DNA of 64,000 nucleotides, taken from positions 1-64,000 of the forward strand of contig NZ_QRGD01000013.1 in assembly GCF_003449015.1 (NCBI RefSeq), read 5' to 3'. Positions 1 through 9,209 of this stretch are shown piece after piece. How positions within the stretch are numbered: the stretch's first letter is position 1; every line of letters begins with the position of its first letter. The position numbers and the translations under genes are program-made. The stretch is from Aureibaculum luteum. Lineage in GTDB: Bacteria > Bacteroidota > Bacteroidia > Flavobacteriales > Flavobacteriaceae. The notes below the pieces were generated by a model. That model searched no databases. It was not told where the DNA came from and saw nothing but the letters and a program-made list of their open reading frames with translations.

Positions 1-248
1 CAGCCGTTCTTAAAATGGTTGAAATCAAGTCAATTATTGATTTAAAAGAGTGTTTTTACTGCTTGTGCAACGATTACCGGTGTTGCCCACAGTATTTTTC
101 CGTTCTCAATTCCGCTAAATTCAATCCTAAAATTTATTAGTCTTGAATTTAATCCGCTTAACCGTTTTAATATGCCTATTCAACATTTTCCAATTGCATA
201 CTTAATCCTAACGTTTTATTTTCGACAAATAATTCTAAACGGTTCATA
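1..248. other. Leading non-coding stretch, no gene recognised
   Basis: A frame is open from the window edge to a stop at 138-140 (46 codons, plus strand). It could be the tail of a gene outside the window, but I recognise no family in it. The remainder is AT-rich. Positions 81-91 hold TGTTGCCCACA, whose exact reverse complement recurs at 4471-4481, on the far side of the four-gene block that follows. Confidence 0.3.
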
Positions 249-1439
249 ATGAAAAGTAACATTCTCAAAGTCGTTTTAATTGCTTTAATTCTCACAAGTT
301 GTTCAGATAATAAAACCAATGAGATTGACAGTTATATTGGTTTTGGCATTCCAAAAGATTCCATTGACCATTACCTTGATTCTAAAATGAAGGAACTAAA
401 CATTCCTGGGTTGTCATTTGCAATGATAAATGATGGCGAGGTCGTTTACCAAATGAATAAAGGTTATGCGAATGTTGAGCAAAAACAACCAATAACAAAC
501 GAAACCATCTTTGAAGGAGCTTCAATTTCTAAATCTGTTTTTGCCTTTTTTACTATGAAATTTGTTGAAGAAGGAAAATTGGATTTGGATATGCCTTTAT
601 ACAAATATCTGCCTTATCCTGATATTGCTTATGATGAAAGATATAAATTGATTACTGCACGAATGGCTTTGAGCCATAGAACTGGTTTTCCTAATTGGCG
701 AGAAAATGAAGATGATAAAAAACTGAAGCTATTATTTGAACCAAATACAGATTATGGATATTCTGGAGAAGGTTATCAATATCTCGCTATGGTATTAAAA
801 GAGATTGAAAAAACCGATTGGAATGGATTGGAGGAATTATTTCAGGAAAAGGTTGCTGTCCCACTCGGCTTGAAACATTTTGTATTTATTCAAAATCCAT
901 ATACAAGAGAACTTAAAGCCGAACCTTATGATGAAAACGGAAACTGGATAGATTGGAAAAATAATTATTGGTTTCAAAAGGAAGATAATGTTTTTTATGC
1001 TGCTTCATCTTTGCATACGGAGTGTACTGATTTTTCTAAATGGATGATTGCCATTATGAACAAAGAAGGATTAACTGAAAAAAGTTGTACCGAATTATTC
1101 AAGCCACATTCCAAAGTTCCGTATGATGGTGTTAATGTTCATTACACATTGGGTTTTTTGGCCATAGATTTTCCATTTACGAATATAGTATTGCACTCTG
1201 GCAATAACGAAGGTTTTACTTCTTGGTATGCTTTGGATAGTGATAAAAAATGGGGTTTTGTTCTCTTTGCAAATTCTGAAAATGGAGAACAATTAGGGCA
1301 AGAATTATTTTTCTATTTACTTACAGGTCCAAACTTGTACAAATTATACATCATTATTGGAACTGTTTTAATCATAATCATTATAGTAATATTCTATACA
1401 GTAAAATTCATTCGAAAAAAATTAAAACGAACAAAATGA
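249..1439 (+). CDS. Serine hydrolase lipoprotein (class C beta-lactamase-like fold)
   Basis: This 396-residue protein begins with a lipoprotein signal (lipobox LTSC, Cys18), so it is probably anchored in an envelope membrane. The penicillin-binding/beta-lactamase family signature SxxK is at Ser92-Lys95 (SISK). A YSGEGY block stands where these enzymes have their Tyr-Xaa-Asn loop, and HSGNNEGF resembles the C-terminal HxG motif. A hydrophobic helix near residues 366-388 followed by basic residues suggests an extra C-terminal membrane anchor. Family members include esterases, D-aminopeptidases and peptidoglycan enzymes, so the substrate cannot be assigned. The stop codon overlaps the next gene's start by 4 bp (ATGA), which points to translational coupling. 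Confidence 0.9.
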   Translation: MKSNILKVVLIALILTSCSDNKTNEIDSYIGFGIPKDSIDHYLDSKMKELNIPGLSFAMINDGEVVYQMNKGYANVEQKQPITNETIFEGASISKSVFAFFTMKFVEEGKLDLDMPLYKYLPYPDIAYDERYKLITARMALSHRTGFPNWRENEDDKKLKLLFEPNTDYGYSGEGYQYLAMVLKEIEKTDWNGLEELFQEKVAVPLGLKHFVFIQNPYTRELKAEPYDENGNWIDWKNNYWFQKEDNVFYAASSLHTECTDFSKWMIAIMNKEGLTEKSCTELFKPHSKVPYDGVNVHYTLGFLAIDFPFTNIVLHSGNNEGFTSWYALDSDKKWGFVLFANSENGEQLGQELFFYLLTGPNLYKLYIIIGTVLIIIIIVIFYTVKFIRKKLKRTK

Positions 1440-2638
1440 AAATTAAAGCCATTTTTATTATAGTTTTTAGCGTAGCACAATTAAGTGCTTTTTGCCAAAC
1501 AGCATCAGATTCTTTAACATTGAAATTGGAGAATTTAGCGAAGCACAATTCTGTACAAGGTTTCGGTGTTGCCATTTATACCAAGGATTCCGTTTTGTAT
1601 AAAAGTGGATTTGGATTTGCTGATGTTGAAAATAATAATCCTTATACAACGCAGACCGTACAGAAAATAGCTTCTATTTCAAAATTATTGTTGGGTGTTT
1701 CTATAATGAAAGCACAAGAAATGAACCTTTTGCATTTGGATGATAATGTAAACGATTATTTGCCATTTAAACTGATAAACCCAAATTTTCCAAAGCAAGT
1801 TATTACGATTCGGCATTTAGCCACACATACCGCTGGACTTAAGAAATTACCAGAATATGATTTAAAAGCATTGTATTTTCCAACGCCTATTCCCAAAATC
1901 AAAGATGAGTTGCCTTTTGGTTTGCGAAGAACACTATTGAATAAACTTTCAAAAAGAATCAATAAAAATGAAGATGTACCACTCAATGAATTTCTTCAAA
2001 ATTTATACGACCCAAACGGTAAATGGTATAACAAAAACCATTTCGAGAATGTGAAAGCTGGCGAAAAAGAAGTTTATAGTAATGAAGGAGCGTCTTTGTT
2101 GGCGCTAATTATTGAAAAGGCAAGTGGTGTATCTTATTCGGAATTTGTACAAACACATATTTTATCCGCATTGCAAATGAACAATTCCGGTTTTGATTTC
2201 AATATGCAAGGTTATCTAAAAGATAAAAAATCGTCTTTATATCACGCAGGAATTAAAGTTCCGAATAACTACAAACTTATTCTATATCCAGCTGGTGGTT
2301 TTGAAACGAGCATTGATGATTTTAACAAATTTATGCAGTCAATGGCAAGTGGTTATAATGAAAAACCTTCTATTTTAACGACAGCGTCATTTAATGAAAT
2401 GCTTAAAGCCCAAATCAAACCCGAATTTGAACACGGAATTCTTTGGGAAGTATATCCAAGTAGTACAGTTGGACACGAGGGCGATATTGTTGGAGTGCTA
2501 ACGTATGCCTATTATAACAAGAAGCAAGCTAGAGGTTATATGTTGTTTTGTAATACATCAACCACCAAAACAATTTATAAGGATACCAATGAAATTATTG
2601 AAACCCTTAAAAATTATTATGGAAAATTAGCTCCATAA
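1436..2638 (+). CDS. Secreted serine hydrolase (beta-lactamase family)
   Basis: A second, divergent serine hydrolase of 400 residues. It has a signal peptide ending around SAFCQ (residues 17-21), the nucleophile motif SISK at Ser80-Lys83, a canonical YSNEGA tyrosine motif and HEGDIVG near the C-terminus, the usual three catalytic blocks of the family. It overlaps the preceding hydrolase by 4 bp, and the sensor kinase starts 22 bp downstream, so the four genes probably form one operon. The pairing of two paralogous periplasmic hydrolases with a LytS/LytTR system suggests envelope or cell-wall related work, which is inference. The substrate is unknown. Confidence 0.9.
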   Translation: MKIKAIFIIVFSVAQLSAFCQTASDSLTLKLENLAKHNSVQGFGVAIYTKDSVLYKSGFGFADVENNNPYTTQTVQKIASISKLLLGVSIMKAQEMNLLHLDDNVNDYLPFKLINPNFPKQVITIRHLATHTAGLKKLPEYDLKALYFPTPIPKIKDELPFGLRRTLLNKLSKRINKNEDVPLNEFLQNLYDPNGKWYNKNHFENVKAGEKEVYSNEGASLLALIIEKASGVSYSEFVQTHILSALQMNNSGFDFNMQGYLKDKKSSLYHAGIKVPNNYKLILYPAGGFETSIDDFNKFMQSMASGYNEKPSILTTASFNEMLKAQIKPEFEHGILWEVYPSSTVGHEGDIVGVLTYAYYNKKQARGYMLFCNTSTTKTIYKDTNEIIETLKNYYGKLAP

Positions 2639-2660
2639 ATATGTATATTGGTGCTGAATT

Positions 2661-3674
2661 ATGGATGCTTTTAAATTAAACAAATCAGACTATAAAATTA
2701 TTGGCGGTTATCTTTTGGTAGCCACGATATGGCTTATTTTCAAGTTTTATATTGACAAATATACATTAGTTGAATTTCTTATCGATATCCCCGTTTTTTG
2801 GGTACAAACTATTATATTGTTGTATGTCAGCAAAGTGTTAATCAATGCCTTTCTTATAAAGAGTAAATACTACTTTGCCTTAATTATTTTTGCCCTTTTT
2901 AGTTTTTGGCTTTTTGGTTTTTTGGCATCAATATCAGGCGAGATAACACGTTCTGGAATGATTAAATGGAATGAATTACCGTCTTTTATTGAATTGATTT
3001 TCATCAACATAAACGGTTCTGCTGCAAATCTGGCAATTCCTTTGACAATTATTTCAGCAAAAAAATATTATGAGTATCAATTGCAATCTGTTGAACTTTT
3101 AAGTACGCAGAAAGAACTGGAACTTAAAGTATTGAAGTCTCAATTCAACCCACATTTTTTATACAATAGTCTCAACACCATTGACGCATTGGTAGATTAT
3201 TCTCCTAAAGAAAAGGTTAAGGAATATATTTCTAATCTTTCAGGTTTATATCGCTATTTGATTGCAGTAAAAGATGAAGATATTGCAACTTTGGAATCAG
3301 AAATAGCTTTGGCAAAAAATTATTGTTATTTGATAGAAACACAATTTGAGAATGATTATCAGTTTAATTTTGAAGTTGAACAAAGTTATAAAGATAAATA
3401 TTTACCAAATGGAGCATTGTTGTCAGCTTTGGAGAATGTTGTAAAACATAATAGACCAGTAAACAATATAAGTGTTGTAACTATGATATTTGTAAATCAA
3501 AATGAAATGAAAATATCTAATACTATTTCAAAAATTGCTGTGAATGAATCGTTAGGAACTGGATTGAAGAACTTAAAAAAACGTTATAAATTATTATCGG
3601 ATAAAAAAATGGAAATTAAGCAAACAGGCCGAGAATTTGTTTTAACGTTGCCATTTTTAAAAATTGTAGATTAG
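2661..3674 (+). CDS. LytS-type sensor histidine kinase
   Basis: This 337-residue protein has about four membrane helices in the first 135 residues, a short linker helix, then a LytS/YehU-type histidine kinase domain. The phospho-acceptor motif FNPHFLYN places the histidine at 165. The ATP-binding half has a divergent N-box (LENVVKHN) and a GTGLKNLKKR glycine motif. There is no large extracytoplasmic sensor domain, so sensing is probably through the membrane part. The response regulator starts 6 bp downstream, which makes them a cognate pair. The upstream hydrolases are the likely co-transcribed partners. Confidence 0.93.
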   Translation: MDAFKLNKSDYKIIGGYLLVATIWLIFKFYIDKYTLVEFLIDIPVFWVQTIILLYVSKVLINAFLIKSKYYFALIIFALFSFWLFGFLASISGEITRSGMIKWNELPSFIELIFININGSAANLAIPLTIISAKKYYEYQLQSVELLSTQKELELKVLKSQFNPHFLYNSLNTIDALVDYSPKEKVKEYISNLSGLYRYLIAVKDEDIATLESEIALAKNYCYLIETQFENDYQFNFEVEQSYKDKYLPNGALLSALENVVKHNRPVNNISVVTMIFVNQNEMKISNTISKIAVNESLGTGLKNLKKRYKLLSDKKMEIKQTGREFVLTLPFLKIVD

Positions 3675-3680
3675 TCATAT

Positions 3681-4433
3681 ATGAACATCCTAATAATAGA
3701 AGACGAAATTCCAGCATTTAAAAAGTTACTTGCTTACGTGAATGAATCTTTAAATTCAGATTTTAACTATACACATACACGTTCTGTTGAAGATTCCATA
3801 AAGCATCTTAAAGAAACGAGTTATGATTTAATTGTGTCAGATATTAAAATAATTGGAGGAACATCATTCGATATATTTGATTCGATTAAAACTTCTACAC
3901 CGATAATTTTTTGTACCGCTTTTGATGAACATCTTTTAAAAGCGTTTAAAACCAATGGAATTGGCTATATTTTAAAGCCTTATACACAAAAGGAAATTGA
4001 AAACGCATTAATAAAGTATAAGGATTTATTTGATAAAAAATTCAATGAAACTAATTTTTTTCAACAGTTCAAAACTTTAATTGAGCAAAAAGACACTTAT
4101 AAAAAACGTTTTGCCATTAAGAAACCTGAAGGTATAAAATTGGTCAATACCGAAGCAATTAGTTATTTTGAAGCTTGTGGCGATTTTTGTAAACTAAAAG
4201 ATAGTGATGCCAATTTGCATAGTATTTCAGCATCTTTAGGTTCGCTTTCCGCTGAATTGAATCCAGACCATTTTTTTAGAATCAATAGAAGCTATATAGT
4301 TAATATAGATTTTATTGAAAAAATAGTTCCATATAGCAAAAATAGATTATCTCTAAAGGTAAAGGGATTGTCCGTTTCTATAATCACAAGTACATCTTCC
4401 ACTAAAGATTTTAGAAAATGGATAGATAGATGA
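3681..4433 (+). CDS. LytTR-family response regulator
   Basis: 250 residues. The N-terminal receiver domain has the acidic pair IEDE and a probable phospho-acceptor Asp54 (IVSDIK). The C-terminal LytTR DNA-binding domain runs from about residue 145 to 245, recognised by FFRINRSYIVNIDFIEKI. LytTR proteins bind direct-repeat DNA sites instead of using a helix-turn-helix. This is the last gene of the four-gene block; a perfect inverted repeat lies 50 bp past its stop. It probably controls its own operon, but I could not identify binding sites. Confidence 0.93.
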   Translation: MNILIIEDEIPAFKKLLAYVNESLNSDFNYTHTRSVEDSIKHLKETSYDLIVSDIKIIGGTSFDIFDSIKTSTPIIFCTAFDEHLLKAFKTNGIGYILKPYTQKEIENALIKYKDLFDKKFNETNFFQQFKTLIEQKDTYKKRFAIKKPEGIKLVNTEAISYFEACGDFCKLKDSDANLHSISASLGSLSAELNPDHFFRINRSYIVNIDFIEKIVPYSKNRLSLKVKGLSVSIITSTSSTKDFRKWIDR

Positions 4434-4483
4434 AACCAATTTTAATGCTATGTAGGATGTTTCTTTATATTGTGGGCAACAAA

Positions 4484-4511
4484 AGTATATAGATACCATT
4501 ATCTATATACT
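4484..4511. terminator. Perfect 12-bp inverted repeat after the LytTR gene
   Basis: AGTATATAGATA (4484-4495) and its exact reverse complement (4500-4511) are separated by CCAT. The stem is all A/T except one G:C pair and no T-run follows, so a classical terminator is doubtful. It could be a regulator site or a weak transcript-end hairpin. Confidence 0.45.
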
Positions 4512-5105
4512 CCAAATATAAGAAATATAGTTACCAATAATTTTGAATATTTACACCTTTTTAATTGAGTATTAATAATTAAGTTTCTTTGTCCCCTAGA
4601 ACGGTCGTTTTACGGAATTAAGAAATATCTCAAATTACTTTTAGAATATTAGTTCCATTGACCTTTCTTTTTAGAAGTTTTGTTAATTAACCTTTTACAG
4701 AACTAAATTGAATTGTAATTATAATCAATTATTTAAACTTTTTACTCAGTTCCTGTTAACACTTTGATTTGCATTATTTCTCCTTAGTGATGTAGAACAA
4801 ATGAAATATATTGTTTATGAAAAAAGTTTTTATATATACTTTCAACATTTTTACAATAAAAAAGTAGCTCTAATGCATGTTGTGAATTACTTCATTTGGT
4901 GGTCACTTGGATTATCATAACACACGAATCAAGGGTTTCAATTTTACTTGATGTTTCAATTTTAGTGGAAATATCTTATAGTACGAAGATCGTAGGTTGT
5001 ATTGAATTTCTCCTGCGAAACCACTAAAGTTATTTGCGATCGCGTTGGTAACAATCTTTTATTATAATTGTAACTTAAGTTAATAATAAAGTTCTTGTTG
5101 TAATA
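4512..5105. other. Long AT-rich intergenic region
   Basis: No convincing gene. A minus-strand frame from about 5100 down to 4962 reads like the last strands of an outer-membrane barrel (aromatic, alternating pattern with NLSYNYNKRLLPTRSQ). It lacks a proper start and overlaps the next gene's promoter, so at most it is a decayed fragment. Confidence 0.3.
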
Positions 5106-5113
5106 TAATTTTG
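5106..5113 (+). promoter_or_regulatory. -7 promoter element (TAATTTTG)
   Basis: TAATTTTG matches the Bacteroidota -7 consensus TAnnTTTG and ends 23 bp before the ATG of the START-like lipoprotein gene. No TTG lies at the ideal -33 spacing, so this rests on the -7 box alone. Confidence 0.4.
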
Positions 5114-5136
5114 CACCGATAAAAGCATTATTTCTA

Positions 5137-5814
5137 ATGAATAAAAAAGCTACAAAATTTACTAGACTCATTTTCTTGTTTGGATTTGTAATATTCTTTC
5201 TACAAAGCTGTGTATCAGCAAGGGATAGAAACATTAAAGAATGGGGAAAGTATGAATGGCAGATAGTTAAAGTAAATAAAACTAAAGATCTTACTTGGAA
5301 AATCTATAAACGAAAACTAAAAGAAACAAATTTCTTAGAGTATAAAATTGAAGGGGATATACAATTATCTCCAGAATCTTGCCTTAAGGCGTTCAAGAAA
5401 GATATTCATAAACTAGCTAATGGTACTGAAAATAAAAAGTACCCCACTTATGAGATTTCAGATCAGTCTGAAGATGGTCTTTTGACTTATCTGATACATA
5501 ACGAACCTTTTCCCTTAAAAGATACAGAAATGAGTGTCAGATATCTGTTTTTTAGTGATGATGATGGTAGTTTTGGTGCAAGATGGAATGAAGCATGGGA
5601 AGAATCTCAGATTAAGCCCTCGAAAAAACTAAATCGTGTTAAAACTTTTAGGGGGACTTGGAGTTTCTCTCCAATTACGAATAACTCAAGTAAAGCAATA
5701 AATAGCGTGCAATTTGACCCAAAAGGAATGCCACTTTGGTTGATTAACCCTATGGTGTATAAGTTTTTAAAAGAAGGATTGGAAGACATTAGAAACACTT
5801 CAAAACAAATATAA
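5137..5814 (+). CDS. START-like domain lipoprotein
   Basis: 225 residues with a lipoprotein signal (lipobox LQSC, Cys25). The mature part resembles START/SRPBCC lipid-binding domains: an internal segment with NEPFPLKDTEMSVRY, then an invariant-looking GTWSF strand and a C-terminal amphipathic helix (LINPMVYKFLKEGLEDIR) that typically closes the hydrophobic pocket. It is probably a periplasm-facing lipid or hydrophobic-ligand binder. The two genes downstream follow at 5 and 9 bp, so the three form a likely operon. The ligand is unknown. Confidence 0.75.
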   Translation: MNKKATKFTRLIFLFGFVIFFLQSCVSARDRNIKEWGKYEWQIVKVNKTKDLTWKIYKRKLKETNFLEYKIEGDIQLSPESCLKAFKKDIHKLANGTENKKYPTYEISDQSEDGLLTYLIHNEPFPLKDTEMSVRYLFFSDDDGSFGARWNEAWEESQIKPSKKLNRVKTFRGTWSFSPITNNSSKAINSVQFDPKGMPLWLINPMVYKFLKEGLEDIRNTSKQI

Positions 5815-5819
5815 ATTAG

Positions 5820-6242
5820 ATGATAAATAATAAAATTAAACCTCAAACGCTGCTTTCAACTTTATGGATATTTGTATTGCTCAATATAATTTTTAGAGAC
5901 CTACATCAATTCGTCAAATCGGGATTTATCGAAGAGATAATGACTGGAACTGTTAATGGTATCGAAATAACAGACGAATTAATGTTATTGGGTGGGTTTT
6001 TAGCAGAAATACCCATTTTGATGGTACTTCTTTCCAGAATATTAAGTGATAATGCAAATAAATGGGCTAACATAATCGCTGGTATAATCACATTAGGAGT
6101 ATTTGCAACAGGTATATCTTCGCTAGATATCGATGATGCTTTTCATATGACTATTGAGACTGCAGCTATTTTATGGATATTCCGAATTGCATGGAAATTG
6201 CCAACTCATGATAATATTAATAATACTGAATCTCATGTCTAA
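5820..6242 (+). CDS. Small membrane protein (DUF6326-like)
   Basis: 140 residues with four predicted membrane helices (about residues 11-27, 55-77, 84-102 and 107-124), short loops and a polar C-terminal tail. The pattern, including FRDLHQF after helix 1 and GGFLAEIPILMVLLSR in helix 2, is what I associate with the DUF6326 family of uncharacterised Bacteroidota membrane proteins. It lies between a START-like lipoprotein and a quinone oxidoreductase with very short gaps, suggesting joint expression. No function can be assigned. Confidence 0.7.
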   Translation: MINNKIKPQTLLSTLWIFVLLNIIFRDLHQFVKSGFIEEIMTGTVNGIEITDELMLLGGFLAEIPILMVLLSRILSDNANKWANIIAGIITLGVFATGISSLDIDDAFHMTIETAAILWIFRIAWKLPTHDNINNTESHV

Positions 6243-6251
6243 TTTAAAAAA

Positions 6252-7238
6252 ATGAAAGCAGTATTATGCACAAAATATGGACCGCCAGAAGTTCTACAAA
6301 TTCAAGAAGTAGAAAAACCTGTCCCAAAGGATAATGAAGTACTTGTGAAGGTTTATGCTACTTCGGTAAGTGCTGCTGATTATAGGGTGCGGAGTTTTGA
6401 TATCCCAGCCTCTTTCTGGCTTCCTGCTCGATTAATGGTGGGGATTAGAAAGCCTAGAAAATCTATTTTAGGGATGGAACTTTCTGGTAAAATTGAATCT
6501 ATCGGTAAAGATGTTAAGTTGTTTAAAAAAGGAGATAAAGTTTTTGCAGCTACCTTGCAAACTTTTGGCGCTTATGCAGAATACATATGTTTACCTGAAG
6601 ATGGACCGATTGCTTTGAAACCAAATAATGCTACTTATAAAGAAGCTGCCGCAATACCTATAGGAGCTCGAACGGCATTTTATTATCTCAAAAAAATAGC
6701 AAATGTAAAACCGGGGCAAAAAGTGCTGATATATGGAGCTTCTGGAAGTGTAGGGACCTATGCTGTTCAACTCGGCAAATACTTTGGAGCAGAGGTAACA
6801 GGAGTCTGCAGCGAGGCTAATTTAAATTTGGTGAAATCTTTAGGAGCTGATAAAGTAATTGATTACGAAAAAACTGATTTCACGAAAAACTTCGAAACTT
6901 ATGATATTATATTTATAACTGTAGATAAATGCCCCTTTAAAGTTTGTATAGCGGCACTTAATAAAAATGGATGCTATTTAAATGTAGGAAGACCAATGAA
7001 AAGTATTTCTATGATTTGGACTTCCTTAATAAGTAGTAAAAAATTGGTTGTTGGAAAAAATTCTCCAGAGACCGCTGAAGTACTATTAAAATTGAAAAGA
7101 TTAGTTGAAGAAGGACATCTTCAAATTGTAATTGATAGAAAGTTCTCAATGGATCAGATTGTTGAAGCACATAGATACGTTGATAAAGGACATAAAAAAG
7201 GGAATGTTGTAATCACAGTAAATGAAGATGTTAGTTAA
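6252..7238 (+). CDS. NAD(P)-dependent quinone oxidoreductase / alcohol dehydrogenase (MDR superfamily)
   Basis: 328 residues of the medium-chain dehydrogenase/reductase fold: a GroES-like N-terminal domain (residues ~25-125, including GMELSGKIESIG) and a Rossmann domain with the nucleotide-binding motif YGASGSVGTYAVQLGKYFGA around residues 158-177. It lacks the cysteine cluster of structural-zinc ADHs, so a zinc-free quinone or enone reductase is more likely. The start is the ATG nine bases after the previous stop. It is the third gene of the START/DUF6326 cluster. The physiological substrate is unknown. Confidence 0.88.
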   Translation: MKAVLCTKYGPPEVLQIQEVEKPVPKDNEVLVKVYATSVSAADYRVRSFDIPASFWLPARLMVGIRKPRKSILGMELSGKIESIGKDVKLFKKGDKVFAATLQTFGAYAEYICLPEDGPIALKPNNATYKEAAAIPIGARTAFYYLKKIANVKPGQKVLIYGASGSVGTYAVQLGKYFGAEVTGVCSEANLNLVKSLGADKVIDYEKTDFTKNFETYDIIFITVDKCPFKVCIAALNKNGCYLNVGRPMKSISMIWTSLISSKKLVVGKNSPETAEVLLKLKRLVEEGHLQIVIDRKFSMDQIVEAHRYVDKGHKKGNVVITVNEDVS

Positions 7239-7450
7239 TTAGTCTGTATTAAAGAATGGAAGTTAATAAATCAATAACACAAGTAATTATGCGATTAATA
7301 AAGGATATATCGTTTTATGCATTCTACAATTTTTTGATGATTTCATTGAAAATAGAATATCTAAAGTTGAAACTAAAAAAAAATGTTCATCAATAACAAA
7401 TTCTATTTGAAGGATGATTATGCATAGAGATAAAATTAAGTATAAGTAAA

Positions 7451-8112
7451 ATGAAGCGAAACAGTATACGATGGTCAATAGCTCCAATGGCATTTTACGC
7501 AGTGTTAACATGGCTTTGGCACATGGTAAATGTCTATAATTTTCAAGGGTTCAATTAAAACAACCATTGATAATTCAATTTTAGAGGCTTAGATCATTCC
7601 AACATGGAATGATTCATCCAAATATGAAGAATACAGAAAAACGGACTGGAAAGGGTTTTCCTATAAATATAATCTGCCTGATGACTGGGGTATTTCTTAT
7701 GCATTATATAGTAGCCCCAAAGGGTGTTTAAATAACGGATTTATTTTGCTTGATATGAGTGAGCTGTTCAGTACAATTAAAAATAGACGTGGTGGTTACA
7801 AATTTTCTGGATCAGATATTTATCAAACGAAGGACACTCTTATCATTGCCGTCTCCAAGTGTAAAAAACAAAGCAGAAATGGAAAGACTTGATGATGGTC
7901 GAATTGGAAAAGATGATTTTTACCGCATTTATACAGAACCTCAAACAAAGTTTCAAGGATTTAGTATTAATTTAGATAATTTGAATATAAAAGAAATTGA
8001 ATACTTGGCCATTCAATTTAATATAAAATCTGGAAGTAATGAAAATTATTACTATGGTATATCTGATACAGTAGTAGATAACTTAACCTTTGGTTTTATA
8101 AATTCAAAGTAA
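7451..8112 (+). pseudogene. Degraded gene of unknown family (two frameshifts and one stop)
   Basis: Three overlapping pieces of one protein can be read. From the ATG at 7451 one frame begins MKRNSIRWSIAPMAF and ends at 7558. A second frame picks up just before that stop (SIKTTIDNSILEA), is interrupted by TAG at 7590-7592, and continues through WNDSSKYEEYRKTDW to a stop near 7888. A third frame continues from about 7865 (KNKAEMERLDDGRIGKDDF) to the stop at 8112. The pieces join head to tail, so this looks like one ~215-residue gene with two frameshifts plus a nonsense codon. I do not recognise the family. An isolated reading of 7759-8112 as a gene would be misleading. Confidence 0.55.
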
Positions 8113-8274
8113 GCATAGTATTAAACCAAAGTTAGAAAATCTACAAGGTTTTGTATTACGAAGCTTTAGTATAGAGAATAAATAGGACGTCTTTTCAATT
8201 TTATTGTGATTATTGTATCTATAGTTGGACTCTAAATAAATCCACCAATGATATATACTTTAAGGATATATTAC

Positions 8275-9153
8275 TTATAGTGTTTTCGTTCGTAGGTTAT
8301 CTTCCAAGATTGTTTGTTCAATTAATACATTTTGTTTTTTATTTTGCACGTGTTTAGAGTTTTCAAATAGTTTAGTACTTTTTAAAGAAGGAAAAATTTT
8401 TGATGCTCTTTTAATCATTTTTTTTCCAGGAAAAAGTATGTCGTTTTCTCCAGCAAACAATATTATCGGTGTTTGTATCAAATTTGCTTTTACCTTATTT
8501 ATTACTGGAACAGGTGTAAAATCCATTTTGAAATGTAAGAATACCTTTGATAAATATTTGATTGCAAATTCATCACGTTCTGTAAAAATGGCTGCTAAAA
8601 ATTTTTCAACATATTTGCTTTTTTGCGTTTTCATAAACATTTTCATTGGAATAAATATTTTGAATAATGCTTTGATTGGATTTCCATTTACAATGTATGC
8701 TGGTGCAGATAAATAAACTTTCTTGATTTTGCTTTCATCGAATTCTAGCGTTTTTAATATGATCAATCCACCAAATGAAAAACCTGCCATAATAACATTT
8801 TCAATTTTTAGAGAATCAATTATTTCATTTATCCATTGCCCATAAGAATCATCTTTCATACTTAATCTTGACTCAGCACTTTTATTTGGTTGAGCTAAAA
8901 CATCAATTGCATAAACTCTAAATTTTTCACATAAATTCGGATATGTTTCAAGAGCAATTGGTGCACAACCATTCGAACCGTGAATTATTATAATTGGGAC
9001 ATTTGATGGTGCTCCAGACACAATAATATGTGTATGTCCATAAGTCGTATCAATAGATATGTAATTATGTTTAATATTTAACGCTTCCAATTTTTCATCA
9101 TAAAGATTTAAAATTTCACTTTTTCCTTGTTCAGATTTAAATAATGACTTCAT
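8275..9153 (-). CDS. Alpha/beta hydrolase
   Basis: 292 residues without a signal peptide, so probably cytoplasmic. It has the nucleophile elbow GFSFGG (Ser126), an oxyanion-hole segment IIHGSNG (residues 57-62), a late acidic residue in FAGENDILFP and a C-terminal histidine in ENSKHVQ, which together make a complete catalytic triad arrangement. The gene is divergent from a TetR-type regulator, and the 56-bp gap holds two near-identical 17-bp direct repeats, so it is probably the regulator's main target. Substrate unknown; hydrolases of this type act on esters, lactones or dienelactones. Confidence 0.88.
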   Translation of the reverse strand: MKSLFKSEQGKSEILNLYDEKLEALNIKHNYISIDTTYGHTHIIVSGAPSNVPIIIIHGSNGCAPIALETYPNLCEKFRVYAIDVLAQPNKSAESRLSMKDDSYGQWINEIIDSLKIENVIMAGFSFGGLIILKTLEFDESKIKKVYLSAPAYIVNGNPIKALFKIFIPMKMFMKTQKSKYVEKFLAAIFTERDEFAIKYLSKVFLHFKMDFTPVPVINKVKANLIQTPIILFAGENDILFPGKKMIKRASKIFPSLKSTKLFENSKHVQNKKQNVLIEQTILEDNLRTKTL

Positions 9154-9163
9154 TTTTCTTATT

Positions 9164-9209
9164 TTAGGACAAATTTACTAAAAAAATACATATTAGGACA
9201 AGTTTACCA
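9164..9209. promoter_or_regulatory. Candidate operator: two 17-bp direct repeats between hydrolase and TetR genes
   Basis: TTAGGACAAATTTACTA (9164-9180) and TTAGGACAAGTTTACCA (9193-9209) match at 15 of 17 positions and are offset by 29 bp. The second copy ends directly at the regulator's ATG. Their position in a short divergent gap suits an autoregulated TetR operator. Confidence 0.5.

Noticed and set aside
4962-5234. Minus-strand 90-residue ORF
   Set aside because: It overlaps the promoter and start of the START-like lipoprotein gene, and its first half is the antisense of that gene. Only its last part looks at all protein-like.
7759-8112. Independent 117-residue gene
   Set aside because: Its first ~35 residues are read out of frame with the upstream coding text. 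It is the last piece of a multi-lesion pseudogene.
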